A stretch of 64,000 nucleotides of DNA from an uncultured Tenacibaculum sp. (GCA_947496185.1 CANMCD010000007.1:124001-188000); one strand, 5' to 3'. Shown: positions 45,438-54,834, numbered from the stretch's first letter. A program made the numbers and translations. The notes: a model not told the origin generated them from the letters alone.

Positions 45438-45516
45438 ATAAATAAAATTCCTCTTGTTTAAGTATTCTTAATAATTTAAGGCACTCATTTAAAATTAGAT
45501 TGACTTAAATTGTCAT

Positions 45517-45534
45517 GATTTACATATGTAAATC
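45517..45534. repeat. Palindrome GATTTACATATGTAAATC
   Basis: A perfect 18-bp palindrome, the best member of the TTTAC-N4-GTAAA class in this region. Confidence 0.65.
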
Positions 45535-46025
45535 ACCTTGTTTAATATTCTTAATTGTAAATATTGATAACATAAGATTTTAGGAAATATATCTTCTATT
45601 TAAGTATAAATAATAATCCAATAATATTACTTCAAAGTATTATTATACTCTCCAAATAATAGTTAAGTATCCCTATATGTGATTTTTATAGTGATATTTC
45701 AGTAAAATAAGCTCTCTAAGGGATAAATACAATCAAACTGGCTATATTCTATTATAAATAAGATTAGCTGATTTAAATTACTTTATATCTATCTATACAG
45801 CGATTATTTGTTAGTATTATAAAAACGTATTAGCTTATTATTTATGTTAAATCCTATGGTATTAAAAAAACTATACGATTATCAATACTATTCATCTATA
45901 GAAATCTTGATTTCACCGTAAAAAAAGTACCTTTTGTATAATGTGATTAAAAATTAAACAGAATCCCTCTTTCTTTGCTCCATATAGTAATTACTTGATA
46001 TGTATATATTTATTAAAAAAATATA

Positions 46026-46039
46026 ATTACATATGTAAA
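46026..46039. repeat. Palindrome around TTACATATGTAA
   Basis: A 12-bp perfect palindromic core of the same class, about 500 bases upstream of the XRE-type gene. Confidence 0.55.
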
Positions 46040-46305
46040 ATATTTAAAATTAATAGTCAATATTTCTCTATTATAACGAAATAAAATAGTATGTTTAACT
46101 AGTCTATTTAGTATTTATATTGAAAAAAGACTATTTTAAACCCGAAATTATTTGACTTAATGCTTACTAATGAATGATTCTATTCTACTTTAGTTGCAGT
46201 CCTAGTTATTTAAATTTACACTACACTTAAAATACTATAAAGATCTGATTTATAGTGTTTTATGTTTTGCTTGTGTTAGTAGTTAATATTTAACAACAAT
46301 CAGTT

Positions 46306-46319
46306 TTTACTTTTGTAAA
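46306..46319. repeat. Palindrome TTTACTTTTGTAAA
   Basis: TTTAC and GTAAA arms with a 4-base centre; a degenerate copy (TTTAT-N4-GTAAA) follows at 46347-46360. Confidence 0.5.
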
Positions 46320-46447
46320 CCTCTTTTTTACATCAAAAACAACAGTTTATATTTGTAAAAACGAGATGTTTACAAAATATTTTAGGTTAACAATACTTCA
46401 ATAAATAACAATAAAAACCTATTTTTCAGTTATTTATATTATTTTAT

Positions 46448-46482
46448 TTAAAGTAATACTTTAATTTAAAGTGTTACTTTAA
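46448..46482. promoter_or_regulatory. Tandem operator-like palindromes TTAAAGT-N3-ACTTTAA
   Basis: Two 17-bp palindromes stand head to tail with one base between them: TTAAAGTAATACTTTAA (46448-46464) and TTAAAGTGTTACTTTAA (46466-46482), 18 bp from centre to centre. They end 17 bases before the -33 TTG of the XRE-type promoter. The arrangement is what two adjacent dimers of a regulator would bind. Confidence 0.55.
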
Positions 46483-46499
46483 CAAATTAATCACACTTC

Positions 46500-46530
46500 T
46501 TGTTAATTCTCTATAAAATTTATAACTTTG
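46500..46530 (+). promoter_or_regulatory. Promoter of the XRE-type regulator
   Basis: TTG (46500-46502), 20 bases, TAACTTTG (46523-46530), a full TAnnTTTG match. The -7 box covers the TTG at 46528, so that codon cannot be the start and the GTG at 46555 is preferred. Confidence 0.7.
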
Positions 46531-46554
46531 GATAATATAACTAAATTTACAAAT

Positions 46555-46977
46555 GTGAATTCTATAGAGTTTATTTCAAGGCTACGAATTATTATCGATT
46601 ATTATAATTTATCCTCGTCTACTTTTGCAGATGCCATAGAGGTACAAAGGTCAAGTATATCTCACCTCATGTCTGGGAGAAATAAACCTAGTTTAGATTT
46701 TGTAATGAAGGTAGTGGATAAATTTCCAGAAGTTGATCTGTATTGGTTATTAAATGGTAATGGTAATTTTCCAAAAACAAAAAAGGAAGAAGAACTTAAG
46801 AAAACAATTACTAAAAAAACTGCGGAAAAACCATCGCATAAAACACCTTCTCTATTCGCTCAAAACGAGCCAATGGACACTCAAGTTTCAAATACGCGAT
46901 TCTCAGCGAATGGAAAAAAATTAATAAAAGTAGTTCTTTTATATGATGATGGTACTTTTGAAGAGTTTAACAAATAA
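46555..46977 (+). CDS. XRE-type helix-turn-helix regulator
   Basis: The protein has 140 residues from GTG 46555. The first 65 residues form an XRE HTH domain: SIEFISRLRIIIDYYNLSS, FADAIEVQRSSISHLMSGRN and KPSLDFVMKVVDKFPEVDLY, ending WLLNGNGNFP as in many Bacteroidota XRE proteins. A Lys-rich linker leads to a short C-terminal segment (KLIKVVLLYDDGTFEEFNK). The longer start at TTG 46528 lies inside the promoter. A TTTAC-N4-GTGAA site (46546-46559) overlaps the start codon, which suggests autoregulation. Targets are unknown. Confidence 0.85.
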   Translation: MNSIEFISRLRIIIDYYNLSSSTFADAIEVQRSSISHLMSGRNKPSLDFVMKVVDKFPEVDLYWLLNGNGNFPKTKKEEELKKTITKKTAEKPSHKTPSLFAQNEPMDTQVSNTRFSANGKKLIKVVLLYDDGTFEEFNK

Positions 46978-47077
46978 ATGGACTATTACAATTTAGGTAA
47001 TAATCAAATAATTGTTTTACGCTTATTGATGTATTTTTGTCTCAATCAATGTTACTTCATTATTCTTAGTAAACAGT

Positions 47078-48259
47078 ATGAATATAGAAATATTAAAATC
47101 AGAAGTTCAAGAGTTTATAAATAATAATTTACAAACGAATATCAATAAACTAATCTTAAAAGGTAGTCCTTTTAAGAATATAACGATACAAGAACTTGCA
47201 AACCAGATTATAGCTAAACAAAAGTCAAAGCATAAACTCCCTTCTTGGTTTAATACTTCAAATATTTTTTATCCGTCAAAACTAAATATCGAACAAACAT
47301 CTTCCGAAATAACAGCTAATTATAAATTGAGACTTATAAACGGAAAATCAATCATTGATCTTACCGGCGGGTTTGGAGTAGATTCTTTTTATTTTTCTAA
47401 AACTTTTGATCAAGTTATTCATTGTGAAATAGACGAGTATTTATCTGAAATAGCCAACCATAATTTCAATAAACTTCAAAATAATAATATTAAAACAGTT
47501 TCTACCAATGGTATTGAATTTCTTATAAACACCAACAACAATTATGATTTTATTTATGCGGATCCTTGTAGGAGAAATGATAAAAAAGGAAAAGTTTTTT
47601 TGTTTAGAGATTGTTTACCGAATATACCTGACAATTTAGATTTATTATTTTCAAAGTCAAATAATGTACTCATAAAAAGTTCTCCAATTCTTGATATTTC
47701 ACAAGCCATTAATGAATTAGAGCATGTTAAAGAAGTTCATATTTTGGCAGTTAAAAATGAAGTAAAAGAATTACTTTTTTTACTCGAGAAAAGTTATGAT
47801 GATAAAGTACTTATTAGTACTCATAATATAACGAAGGATACTACTGATGTGTTTAGTTTTATAAAAAATGATGAAACTAACGCTATTTATGATTTCCCTA
47901 AAAAATATATTTATGAACCGAATGCTGCTATTCTAAAATCAGGTGGCTTTCAACAAGTTTCTATTAAATTTGATATTTCAAAACTACACCAAAATTCACA
48001 TTTATATACTTCAGAAAAATTTATAGAAAAATTTCCAGGGAGATCATTTAAAATTTTGAATTCATTTTTATATAACAAAAAAACTTTCCGAAAGTATATA
48101 CCCCAAAAAACGAAAGCAAATATTACCACTCGGAATTTTCCTAAAACTGTTGAACAAATTAGAAAAGAAACTAAATTATTAGATGGTGGTGATAAGTACT
48201 TGTTTTTTACTACAAATATAGCTCATAAACTGATTGTTATTGAATGCGAAAAATACTAA
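47078..48259 (+). CDS. Class I SAM-dependent methyltransferase with THUMP-like domain
   Basis: The protein has 393 residues. A helical N-terminal part is followed by a Rossmann methyltransferase with motif I (SIIDLTGGFGVDSFYFS, about 92-108), an acidic post-I strand (HCEIDEY) and the catalytic-type motif YADPCRRND (about 160). The C-terminal third (AAILKSGGFQQVSIKFDI onward) fits the THUMP-like domain family. It probably methylates an RNA; the target is unknown. It is convergent with peptidase E. Confidence 0.88.
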   Translation: MNIEILKSEVQEFINNNLQTNINKLILKGSPFKNITIQELANQIIAKQKSKHKLPSWFNTSNIFYPSKLNIEQTSSEITANYKLRLINGKSIIDLTGGFGVDSFYFSKTFDQVIHCEIDEYLSEIANHNFNKLQNNNIKTVSTNGIEFLINTNNNYDFIYADPCRRNDKKGKVFLFRDCLPNIPDNLDLLFSKSNNVLIKSSPILDISQAINELEHVKEVHILAVKNEVKELLFLLEKSYDDKVLISTHNITKDTTDVFSFIKNDETNAIYDFPKKYIYEPNAAILKSGGFQQVSIKFDISKLHQNSHLYTSEKFIEKFPGRSFKILNSFLYNKKTFRKYIPQKTKANITTRNFPKTVEQIRKETKLLDGGDKYLFFTTNIAHKLIVIECEKY

Positions 48260-48264
48260 TCTGT

Positions 48265-48966
48265 TTACAAATCAATTTCTTGATTACTGAGTAATTCAAC
48301 AGGTTTCTGATTCCTTTGAAAAAGTCGAGCTGTGAGATTTCCTTTTAATACAATTTGACTGCCAGAAACTTCTAACCAGCTCCCTTCACGAAGTCCTAAT
48401 ACTGGTGTTTCATTGAATATATGAAATTCTTTGATTCTAGTCTCTCGGGTTTCTCCCATGTGAGTAGAATCTGGATCAGGATCTAAATAATGAGCATTAA
48501 TATTGAATGGTATGACACCTAAGGTTTCAAAACTAGGAGGATATACTATTGGCATATCATTCGTGTTTTTCATATTGACCCCACAAATATTACTTCCAGC
48601 ACTCGTTCCTAAATAAGGAACTCCTTTTTCTAACGTATTTTTAAGTACTTCTACAAGATTGTGTTTGTATAATTGAGTTACTAATTCAAAAGTATTACCT
48701 CCACCTGTGAAGATACCTTCCGCTTCAGTAATAGCTTTTTTAGGATTTTCATATTCGTGAATACCCTTAACGTCAATGTTTATTTTTTGAAATGCTTTTT
48801 TTGCTTTAGCAGTATATTCCTCATAGCTAATACCGCTGGGTCTAGCAAATGGAATAAATAAAATAGTCGATACGCCTTGAAAATGATTGGAAAGTTTATC
48901 TAATATATATTCAAGGTATCCACTATTATGAACCGTTGAAGTACTAGCGATAATTATTTTTTTCAT
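48265..48966 (-). CDS. Peptidase E (alpha-aspartyl dipeptidase, S51 family)
   Basis: The protein has 233 residues with the class I amidotransferase-like fold: GIFTGGGNTFELV, the nucleophile elbow YLGTSAGSNICG with catalytic Ser, and NINAHYLDPD with the His. It cleaves N-terminal Asp dipeptides. The length matches the family (about 230 residues). Confidence 0.92.
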   Translation of the reverse strand: MKKIIIASTSTVHNSGYLEYILDKLSNHFQGVSTILFIPFARPSGISYEEYTAKAKKAFQKINIDVKGIHEYENPKKAITEAEGIFTGGGNTFELVTQLYKHNLVEVLKNTLEKGVPYLGTSAGSNICGVNMKNTNDMPIVYPPSFETLGVIPFNINAHYLDPDPDSTHMGETRETRIKEFHIFNETPVLGLREGSWLEVSGSQIVLKGNLTARLFQRNQKPVELLSNQEIDL

Positions 48967-49097
48967 TGAACTAACTTTCCTCCAAAAATAGTTATTTTAT
49001 GCCAGTAAGCTTCTATTTTTTATAAAATCTATTGGGTGAAATTCATAGCATTTTTTGAAGTAAACCTTTAAGAAAACACGGTATTATTCAATACGAA

Positions 49098-49445
49098 TTA
49101 TTCATCTTTCTTGTCACACTCATCAACAGTTTCTTCAAAACATTTTTCACTGTTTCTTTTCTTTCTAAATCTCAAGTTATTACCTCCTCTATTTAACATT
49201 TTTTCCACGTCACTGGCACTCACGTTTCTTTTAACGTTCGCTTTCTTTTTTGAAGTATTTTTTCCTGCTTTTTTAACAGAAGTGACTAAATCTAGTGATA
49301 ATGAATTACCATCATCTATATCTTCTTTATCAGTCATATACTCAACACCATTTTCAATAATTACTTGTTGAGCATTTAATGAGGTTGTATTAAAGACAGT
49401 ATATAAAACTAAGCTAACTACTAATAATAAATTTGATGTTTTCAT
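49098..49445 (-). CDS. Small secreted protein, copy A of a tandem paralogous pair
   Basis: The protein has 115 residues. A signal peptide (to about 25, SLNAQQ) is followed by ENGVEYMTDKEDIDD, a Ser/Leu strand, a Lys-rich stretch, RNVSASDVEKMLNRG and a C-terminal SEKCFEETVDECDKK with two Cys. It closely resembles the gene 170 bases upstream on the same strand (49617-49958). I know no family for it. The identical motif order in both copies shows a recent tandem duplication, and the two Cys may form a disulphide in the periplasm or outside. Confidence 0.75.
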   Translation of the reverse strand: MKTSNLLLVVSLVLYTVFNTTSLNAQQVIIENGVEYMTDKEDIDDGNSLSLDLVTSVKKAGKNTSKKKANVKRNVSASDVEKMLNRGGNNLRFRKKRNSEKCFEETVDECDKKDE

Positions 49446-49616
49446 TTTATAAGGTTTTAAATTATATTTTAAAAGATAACTTTTGACTGTTTTACTTTTA
49501 ATTACACTTAAAGATATTAATTAACAAGGGTAAATTATTTTTTATTAGCTTAGGCAAACGTTAAACAAGGTGAATTAATGTTAACTATCGGTGAATGTTT
49601 TTTTACAAACAAGCTC

Positions 49617-49958
49617 CTACTCTTTTTTATCACACTCATTAACAGTTTCTTCAAAACACTTTTCACTGTTTCTTTTCTTTCTGTATCTAATGCTATTACC
49701 TCTACTTAACATTTTTTCTACATCACTGGCACTCACATTTCTTTGAGCAGCTTTTTTCTTTAAAGAAGTCTTATTTTCGGTCTTTTTAACGGTACTTACA
49801 AGATCTAATGACAAGGTGTTTTCGTCTTCAATCTCTTCTTTGTCAGTCATATACTCTACTCCATTTTGAACAACTACTTGTTGAGCGTTGGTAGATAACG
49901 TTGATAAGAATAAACAAAAAGTAAAGCTAGTTAGTATAAAAAAATTTGATGTTTTCAT
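49617..49958 (-). CDS. Small secreted protein, copy B of the tandem pair
   Basis: The protein has 113 residues from the ATG at 49958. The longer frame from 49991 adds 11 residues that break the signal-peptide shape. It shares MKTSN at the start, QNGVEYMTDKEEIED, RNVSASDVEKMLSRG, RYRKKRNSEKCFEETVNECD and the signal peptide ending NAQQ with copy A. The function is unknown. Confidence 0.75.
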   Translation of the reverse strand: MKTSNFFILTSFTFCLFLSTLSTNAQQVVVQNGVEYMTDKEEIEDENTLSLDLVSTVKKTENKTSLKKKAAQRNVSASDVEKMLSRGNSIRYRKKRNSEKCFEETVNECDKKE

Positions 49959-50138
49959 TTTACAAAGTTTTAAATTTTTAATTAAAAACATGTAATCATA
50001 TTTTCAATTACAATCTAAAGATACCACCATGAATTAAATAAAACGCTTATTATTAGCTTATATAAATTTAACTACAGATGAAGTAAAAAAAACTATCGAT
50101 GAATGATATTTAATTATTCATTCATCTTATTATAAAAT

Positions 50139-50166
50139 AAAAAAGGGTAAGTAGTAGTACTTACCC
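50139..50166 (-). terminator. Terminator of the nitronate monooxygenase-like gene
   Basis: GGGTAAGTA / TACTTACCC (9-bp stem, 50145-50153 and 50158-50166), followed on the minus strand by six T (A-run at 50139-50144). Confidence 0.85.
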
Positions 50167-50206
50167 CTCTGTATTTTATCATATTACTAAAGGCTTTTCT
50201 ATTTTT

Positions 50207-51157
50207 TTAGAAAAAAGTGCTTTCGGAAAACAATTGTTTTGTTTTGGAAAATTCTTCAATAATCTCTTCCATAACTTGATTTACAGGCTTTATTTGGTTA
50301 ATTAATCCCGCAATTTGACCAATTTCAAGTTCCCCTTCTTCTAAATCACCTTCAAACATTCCTTTTTTTGCCCTCGCTCTACCTAATAGCTTTTTTAAAT
50401 CCTCAATACTTGGGTTATTTTTATACAACTCTTGAACATTTTCATAAAATTTATTTTTGACCAAGCGAACTGGAGCCAACTCTTTTAATGTAAGGTCTGT
50501 TCCTCCGTCTTTAACTTCGACAATCACCTTTTTAAACGCTTCATGAGCAGAAGATTCTTCTGTAGCCGCAAACCTACTTCCTATCTGAACTCCATCAGCT
50601 CCTAATACCATAGCTGCTAACATTCCTTTTCCAGTTCCAATGCCTCCAGCTGCAATTATAGGAATGCCTATTTGTTCTTTTACCATCGGAATTAACGTTA
50701 ATGAAGTAGTTTCTTCACGTCCATTATGTCCTCCTGCTTCAAATCCTTCACAAACAATGGCATCCACTCCTGCTGCTTCAGCTTTTAATGCAAACTTTAC
50801 AGAGCTAACCACATGTACTACTATTATTCCTTTATCCTTTAAAAAAGAAGTCCAAGTTTTAGGGTTTCCTGCAGAAGTAAACACAATTTTTACACCTTCT
50901 TCTACTATAATATCCATAATTTTTTCAATATCAGGATATAACATGGGGACATTGACCCCAAAAGGTTTATTAGTTGCTTTTTTACATTTCTGAATATGTG
51001 TTCTTAATACTTCTGGGTACATGGATCCAGAACCAATTAAGCCTAAACCACCTGCGTTTGAAACGGCTGATGCTAATTTCCATCCCGAGACCCATATCAT
51101 TCCCCCTTGTACTATAGGGTACTTAATGCCAAATAATTGCGTAATTTTATGTTGCAT
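50207..51157 (-). CDS. Nitronate monooxygenase/FabK-like flavin oxidoreductase
   Basis: The protein has 316 residues from the ATG at 51157, one base after the stop of the S8 protease (TAAAATG), so the two are coupled. An upstream start at 51196 would lie inside that gene. A TIM barrel of the nitronate monooxygenase family is visible: YPIVQGGMIWVSG, AVSNAGGLGLIGSG, CEGFEAGGHNG with the His typical of the active site, PIIAAGGIGTGKGMLAAMVL and GADGVQIGSRF. It uses FMN. The substrate, nitronates or an enoyl-type compound, is not decided by sequence. Confidence 0.88.
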   Translation of the reverse strand: MQHKITQLFGIKYPIVQGGMIWVSGWKLASAVSNAGGLGLIGSGSMYPEVLRTHIQKCKKATNKPFGVNVPMLYPDIEKIMDIIVEEGVKIVFTSAGNPKTWTSFLKDKGIIVVHVVSSVKFALKAEAAGVDAIVCEGFEAGGHNGREETTSLTLIPMVKEQIGIPIIAAGGIGTGKGMLAAMVLGADGVQIGSRFAATEESSAHEAFKKVIVEVKDGGTDLTLKELAPVRLVKNKFYENVQELYKNNPSIEDLKKLLGRARAKKGMFEGDLEEGELEIGQIAGLINQIKPVNQVMEEIIEEFSKTKQLFSESTFF

Positions 51158-51158
51158 T

Positions 51159-52772
51159 TTACAATTTAATAATCTTTTTTCTCTGCACATTATCATCAGT
51201 TTCTAGCTGTAATATGTACATTCCTTGGGCTAAGTTATCAATATTAATGCTTTTTGTAGTCTTTTTCTTATCAATTATTTCGCCTTGTAAATTTATAACC
51301 GTAATATCAAATTCTCTGATATTACTATGAATATTTACAATATCTTTTGCTGGATTAGGAAAAATTTGCAAATCATTTTTTATTACATCAGCATCGTTTG
51401 AAAGAACCATGTACGCTTGTTCAAAATTTGGAATTCCATACCCATGTTGGTCTGTAGGAGTATTATAACGATCGGCAGATTCTTTGATTCGTTGCATAAT
51501 TTCCATATTTGTATATGTAGGAAATGCTTGCCAAAAACAAGCTACCGCTCCTGCCATTACTGGAGAAGAAAAAGATGTACCACTAGATATTGAAGGATTA
51601 GCAAAATTATTACTTATTACATAAGTACTTTGTCCTTGGGCCAACACTTCTGGTTTAATTCGGCCATCAAATGTAGGGCCAAAAGAACTAAAAGAAGCAA
51701 TATTTTCATTAGCATTTACAGCACCTACTGTCAATACTGAAGGTGCATCAGCTGGAGCGGTAATATATTTCCAAGCACTATTACCACTATTTCCTGCTGA
51801 ATTTACTAATATCATTCCTCTTGATACACCTATTTCTGCTGCTCTAGATATATAGGTTGATTCTCCGTTCATGTCTTGATAAGAATAGCTGTAACTAGCG
51901 TTATCGAATACAGAATATCCCAGTGAAGTATTGATTATATCCACCCCTAAACTATCGGCACGTTCGGCAGCTTCAACCCATAAACTTTCCTCTAAAGGTT
52001 CTTCTTTATTCACATTTTCTGTAATAAAAAGATAGAATGAAGCATCAGGAGCTGTTCCTACAAAAGAGTTTTCAATGTAACCTCCTATATCAGAAAGTAC
52101 CAAAGTTCCATGATTATGACCTGTATAAAAGTTTGGAGTTCGATTTACAAAATCATACCCTCCTAAAATTTTATTATTATCCCTCAACCTTTTGAATCCG
52201 TCATGGGTATCAACACCAGGAAAACCAGCATCAATCACTGCTATATACATTCCATCTCCTGTAAAACCGTTTTGATGTAAAAAATCGGATTTTAGCATAG
52301 TTACTTGATTTTCTGCTACTCCATAATTAAAATCAGTCTCAATATTTTCAAATTTATTCTGGTATACTAGTGTTTTAGATTCTTTTTTAGTTGCCGGTTT
52401 TGAATTTAAAGACTTATTTGCATAATCAATTTTTTCAATAAAGGTAAATGTATTTGATAGTCCATCAATAACAGTTTGTTCTCCTCTTACATAAACAGAA
52501 TTCATCCATTTAGATTTTGCAAGAACTTCAATATTTGCTGAATTTTTAATTTGAGTATAATAATATTGATCTACAGGAACATCTTTAGTGTCTATTGCTA
52601 TATTTTGTGTATTTCTTCTATCTATTGACCGTTGACTTAGCATCAATAATGGATTGGATAAATAGGAATTTGCATCAGGTTTGTCTTTAAAAAACACCCA
52701 GGCATCTTCGATTTGAGAGTAACATATTGAATTATATATTACTATAGTAATTGTGAGGAGTAGTTTTTTCAT
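51159..52772 (-). CDS. Secreted subtilisin-like S8 protease with T9SS sorting domain
   Basis: The protein has 537 residues. A signal peptide (1-19) and a propeptide-like region (to about 165) are followed by the S8 catalytic domain with Asp in YIAVIDAGFPGVD, His in GHNHGTLVLSDIGG, the oxyanion Asn region VNSAGNSGN and the nucleophile in SGTSFSSPVMAG. The last 75 residues (LQIFPNPAKDIVNIHS to RKKIIKL) are a T9SS type A sorting domain. The protein is exported and probably attached to the surface or released. Confidence 0.95.
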   Translation of the reverse strand: MKKLLLTITIVIYNSICYSQIEDAWVFFKDKPDANSYLSNPLLMLSQRSIDRRNTQNIAIDTKDVPVDQYYYTQIKNSANIEVLAKSKWMNSVYVRGEQTVIDGLSNTFTFIEKIDYANKSLNSKPATKKESKTLVYQNKFENIETDFNYGVAENQVTMLKSDFLHQNGFTGDGMYIAVIDAGFPGVDTHDGFKRLRDNNKILGGYDFVNRTPNFYTGHNHGTLVLSDIGGYIENSFVGTAPDASFYLFITENVNKEEPLEESLWVEAAERADSLGVDIINTSLGYSVFDNASYSYSYQDMNGESTYISRAAEIGVSRGMILVNSAGNSGNSAWKYITAPADAPSVLTVGAVNANENIASFSSFGPTFDGRIKPEVLAQGQSTYVISNNFANPSISSGTSFSSPVMAGAVACFWQAFPTYTNMEIMQRIKESADRYNTPTDQHGYGIPNFEQAYMVLSNDADVIKNDLQIFPNPAKDIVNIHSNIREFDITVINLQGEIIDKKKTTKSINIDNLAQGMYILQLETDDNVQRKKIIKL

Positions 52773-52826
52773 GTTAACTAAATTAGTATTTTATTTTAAG
52801 AAAAAACCAGTGAGATAGATGTTTTA

Positions 52827-54014
52827 TTAACTAATTACTCCAGACCCCAACAATTCTTGATCTTTATACCAAGCTACAAATTGTCCTTCCTGTATTGCCG
52901 ATTGTTTGTTATAAAATTCAACAAATATTCCATTGTCTACTTGATATAACATAGCTTTTTCTAGCGGTTGTCTATACCTAATTCTCGCAGCAACTTCCAT
53001 ACTTTGAGAGTTTTTTAGGCGTAAATCTTCACGAACCCAATGTAGCTCTTCATTAGAAACAAATAATACATTTCTATACAAACCCGAATGTTCTTTTCCT
53101 TCACCTGTATATATAATATTTTCAATTACATCTGTTTCTATGACAAACAAGGGTTCCTTCGTTCCTCCTACAGCCAATCCTTTTCGTTGTCCTTTCGTAA
53201 AATAATGTGCTCCTTGGTGTTTTCCAACCACTTTACCGTCTTCTTTCTGATATTGGTACTTTTTAGAAGCGTAAGACAATGCTGCTTCTTTACTAGTAAA
53301 AATAGGTAGTTCTTGATGATATGCTTCGTGATGAGAAGGAATTTGAACAATCAAACCTTCTTTTGGTTGTAGTTTTTGTTGTAAAAACTCAGGTAGCCTT
53401 ACTTTTCCTATAAAACAAAGTCCTTGAGAGTCTTTCTTCTCTGCAGTAATTAAGTCCGCTTGTTTTGCAATTTCCCTAACTTCGGGTTTTGTAAGTTCTC
53501 CAATGGGAAAAAGTGCTTTTGCTAATTGTTTTTGAGAAAGCTGACATAAAAAATAAGACTGATCTTTATTAGTGTCCCTACCAGCTAATAGTTTATATAT
53601 AGGTTTCCCATTAATTATTTCTTCCTCTTTTCTACAATAATGTCCAGTAGCTACATAATCAGCACCGAGCTGTAAAGCAATGTCCATAAATACATCAAAC
53701 TTTATCTCACGATTACACAATACATCTGGATTCGGTGTTCGTCCTTTTTCATATTCATTGAACATATAATTTACAATACGTTCTTTATATTGTTTGCTTA
53801 GATCTACTGTCTGAAAAGGTATGTCTAATTTTTCCGCTACAATCATTGCATCGTTACTATCTTCTAACCAAGGACATTCCTCAGAAATCGTTACCGAATC
53901 ATCATGCCAATTTTTCATAAATAATCCGATAACTTCGTACCCTTGTTGTTTTAAAAGGTATGCTGTAACGCTACTATCTACTCCACCAGAGAGACCAACT
54001 ACTACTCTTTTCAT
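52827..54014 (-). CDS. mnmA: tRNA 2-thiouridine(34) synthase
   Basis: The protein has 395 residues, the family length. The PP-loop is [17 protein letters not shown] (SGGVDSS at 9-15). Catalytic Cys100 lies in [12 protein letters not shown] and persulfide Cys200 in [13 protein letters not shown]- and tRNA-site motifs include GHYCRKE and [13 protein letters not shown]. It thiolates wobble uridine in tRNAs for Lys, Glu and Gln. Confidence 0.97.
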   Translation of the reverse strand: MKRVVVGLSGGVDSSVTAYLLKQQGYEVIGLFMKNWHDDSVTISEECPWLEDSNDAMIVAEKLDIPFQTVDLSKQYKERIVNYMFNEYEKGRTPNPDVLCNREIKFDVFMDIALQLGADYVATGHYCRKEEEIINGKPIYKLLAGRDTNKDQSYFLCQLSQKQLAKALFPIGELTKPEVREIAKQADLITAEKKDSQGLCFIGKVRLPEFLQQKLQPKEGLIVQIPSHHEAYHQELPIFTSKEAALSYASKKYQYQKEDGKVVGKHQGAHYFTKGQRKGLAVGGTKEPLFVIETDVIENIIYTGEGKEHSGLYRNVLFVSNEELHWVREDLRLKNSQSMEVAARIRYRQPLEKAMLYQVDNGIFVEFYNKQSAIQEGQFVAWYKDQELLGSGVIS

Positions 54015-54067
54015 ACTTACATTTTAAGAAAATGCAAATTTATGAATAAGTTTCCATTTTATAAGGT

Positions 54068-54778
54068 TTACTCTGCGTCGTATTCAGACAACCTCTTTTT
54101 CTTCTTTTTGGCTAATTCTCCATTCATGTAAAACTCCCATTTCCCTACCTTACGTCCATTTTCATAGTTTCCTTTTTCTTTTAATTGTCCTTTCAAATCA
54201 AAGTATTTACCTTCACCATGTTTTTTTCCAGCTACGTAATTAACATCTTCAATCATAATACCATCTTCGGTATAGATCTTAGAACTTCCATGCTTTTGCC
54301 CATTTTTGTATTGGGATAATTCTGTCAAAAAACCATTTGGGTAATAATTTCTAACTTCTCCATCCAATTTACCCGCTAAATAATTTTCTTCAGAAGATAT
54401 TTTACCACTGGCCATATAATAGATCCATTTTCCTACTCTATTTTTGCCTTCCATAATACCTTCGCTTCTAAGTTTACCACTTAAAGAATAGTACTTAACA
54501 TTAGCACTACCGGGTTTACCATTAGAAAAATCTTTGATTATTACAGGTTGTTTGGAAGATAACATAGAATAAAATTTGAAAACACCTACTTCTGTACCAT
54601 TTTCAAACTGCCCTTCATAACGTATTTTACCATTTTTGTGGTACTTTTTCCAAGTACCGACCCTTTTTCCTTCTGCATTCATTTTATTTGTTTTTTGAGC
54701 GATAACACTCACACTAAAAAAAGTAATAGTCACAGCCAAAATTGCTCCCATTCTGCTTATATTGGACTTTTTAATCAT
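54068..54778 (-). CDS. Secreted YwqK/MORN-like repeat protein
   Basis: The protein has 236 residues. A signal peptide (to about 27, VIAQKTN) is followed by eight or so 22-24 residue MORN-like units with N-G-K/E, Y-x-G and G-x-W (WKKYHKNGKIRYEGQFENG, WIYYMASGKISSEENYLAGK, EVRNYYPNGFLTELSQYKNG, WEFYMNGELAKKKK). Many Bacteroidota genomes call this family a YwqK antitoxin, a label I would not trust here; a structural or envelope role is as likely. It is transcribed alone. Confidence 0.78.
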   Translation of the reverse strand: MIKKSNISRMGAILAVTITFFSVSVIAQKTNKMNAEGKRVGTWKKYHKNGKIRYEGQFENGTEVGVFKFYSMLSSKQPVIIKDFSNGKPGSANVKYYSLSGKLRSEGIMEGKNRVGKWIYYMASGKISSEENYLAGKLDGEVRNYYPNGFLTELSQYKNGQKHGSSKIYTEDGIMIEDVNYVAGKKHGEGKYFDLKGQLKEKGNYENGRKVGKWEFYMNGELAKKKKKRLSEYDAE

Positions 54779-54834
54779 CTTTTAAGGGGATTTAATCGTT
54801 ATTTTATTGTTCAAATTTACAAAACATATTGAAA

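Larger units (their letters stand above)
44880..46554. other. 1.6 kb AT-rich gene-free region with palindromes
   Basis: No ORF of 60 codons is present. Contents that I can see are the purL terminator (44991-45022), a 157-bp segment bounded by 20-bp inverted repeats (45084-45240), five good and several partial TTTAC-N4-GTAAA palindromes (45388-46559), a tandem pair of 17-bp palindromes (46448-46482) and a consensus promoter for the XRE-type gene (46500-46530). The density of symmetrical sites suggests a regulatory or DNA-structural role. Confidence 0.6.

Noticed and set aside
44880-46554. Replication origin or CRISPR array in the gene-free region
   Set aside because: I saw no DnaA-box cluster (TTATCCACA-like) and no regularly spaced direct repeats with spacers; the symmetry is of short palindromes.
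54068-54778. Toxin-antitoxin antitoxin (YwqK label)
   Set aside because: No toxin gene is adjacent and the protein is secreted and MORN-like, so the antitoxin reading is not supported.
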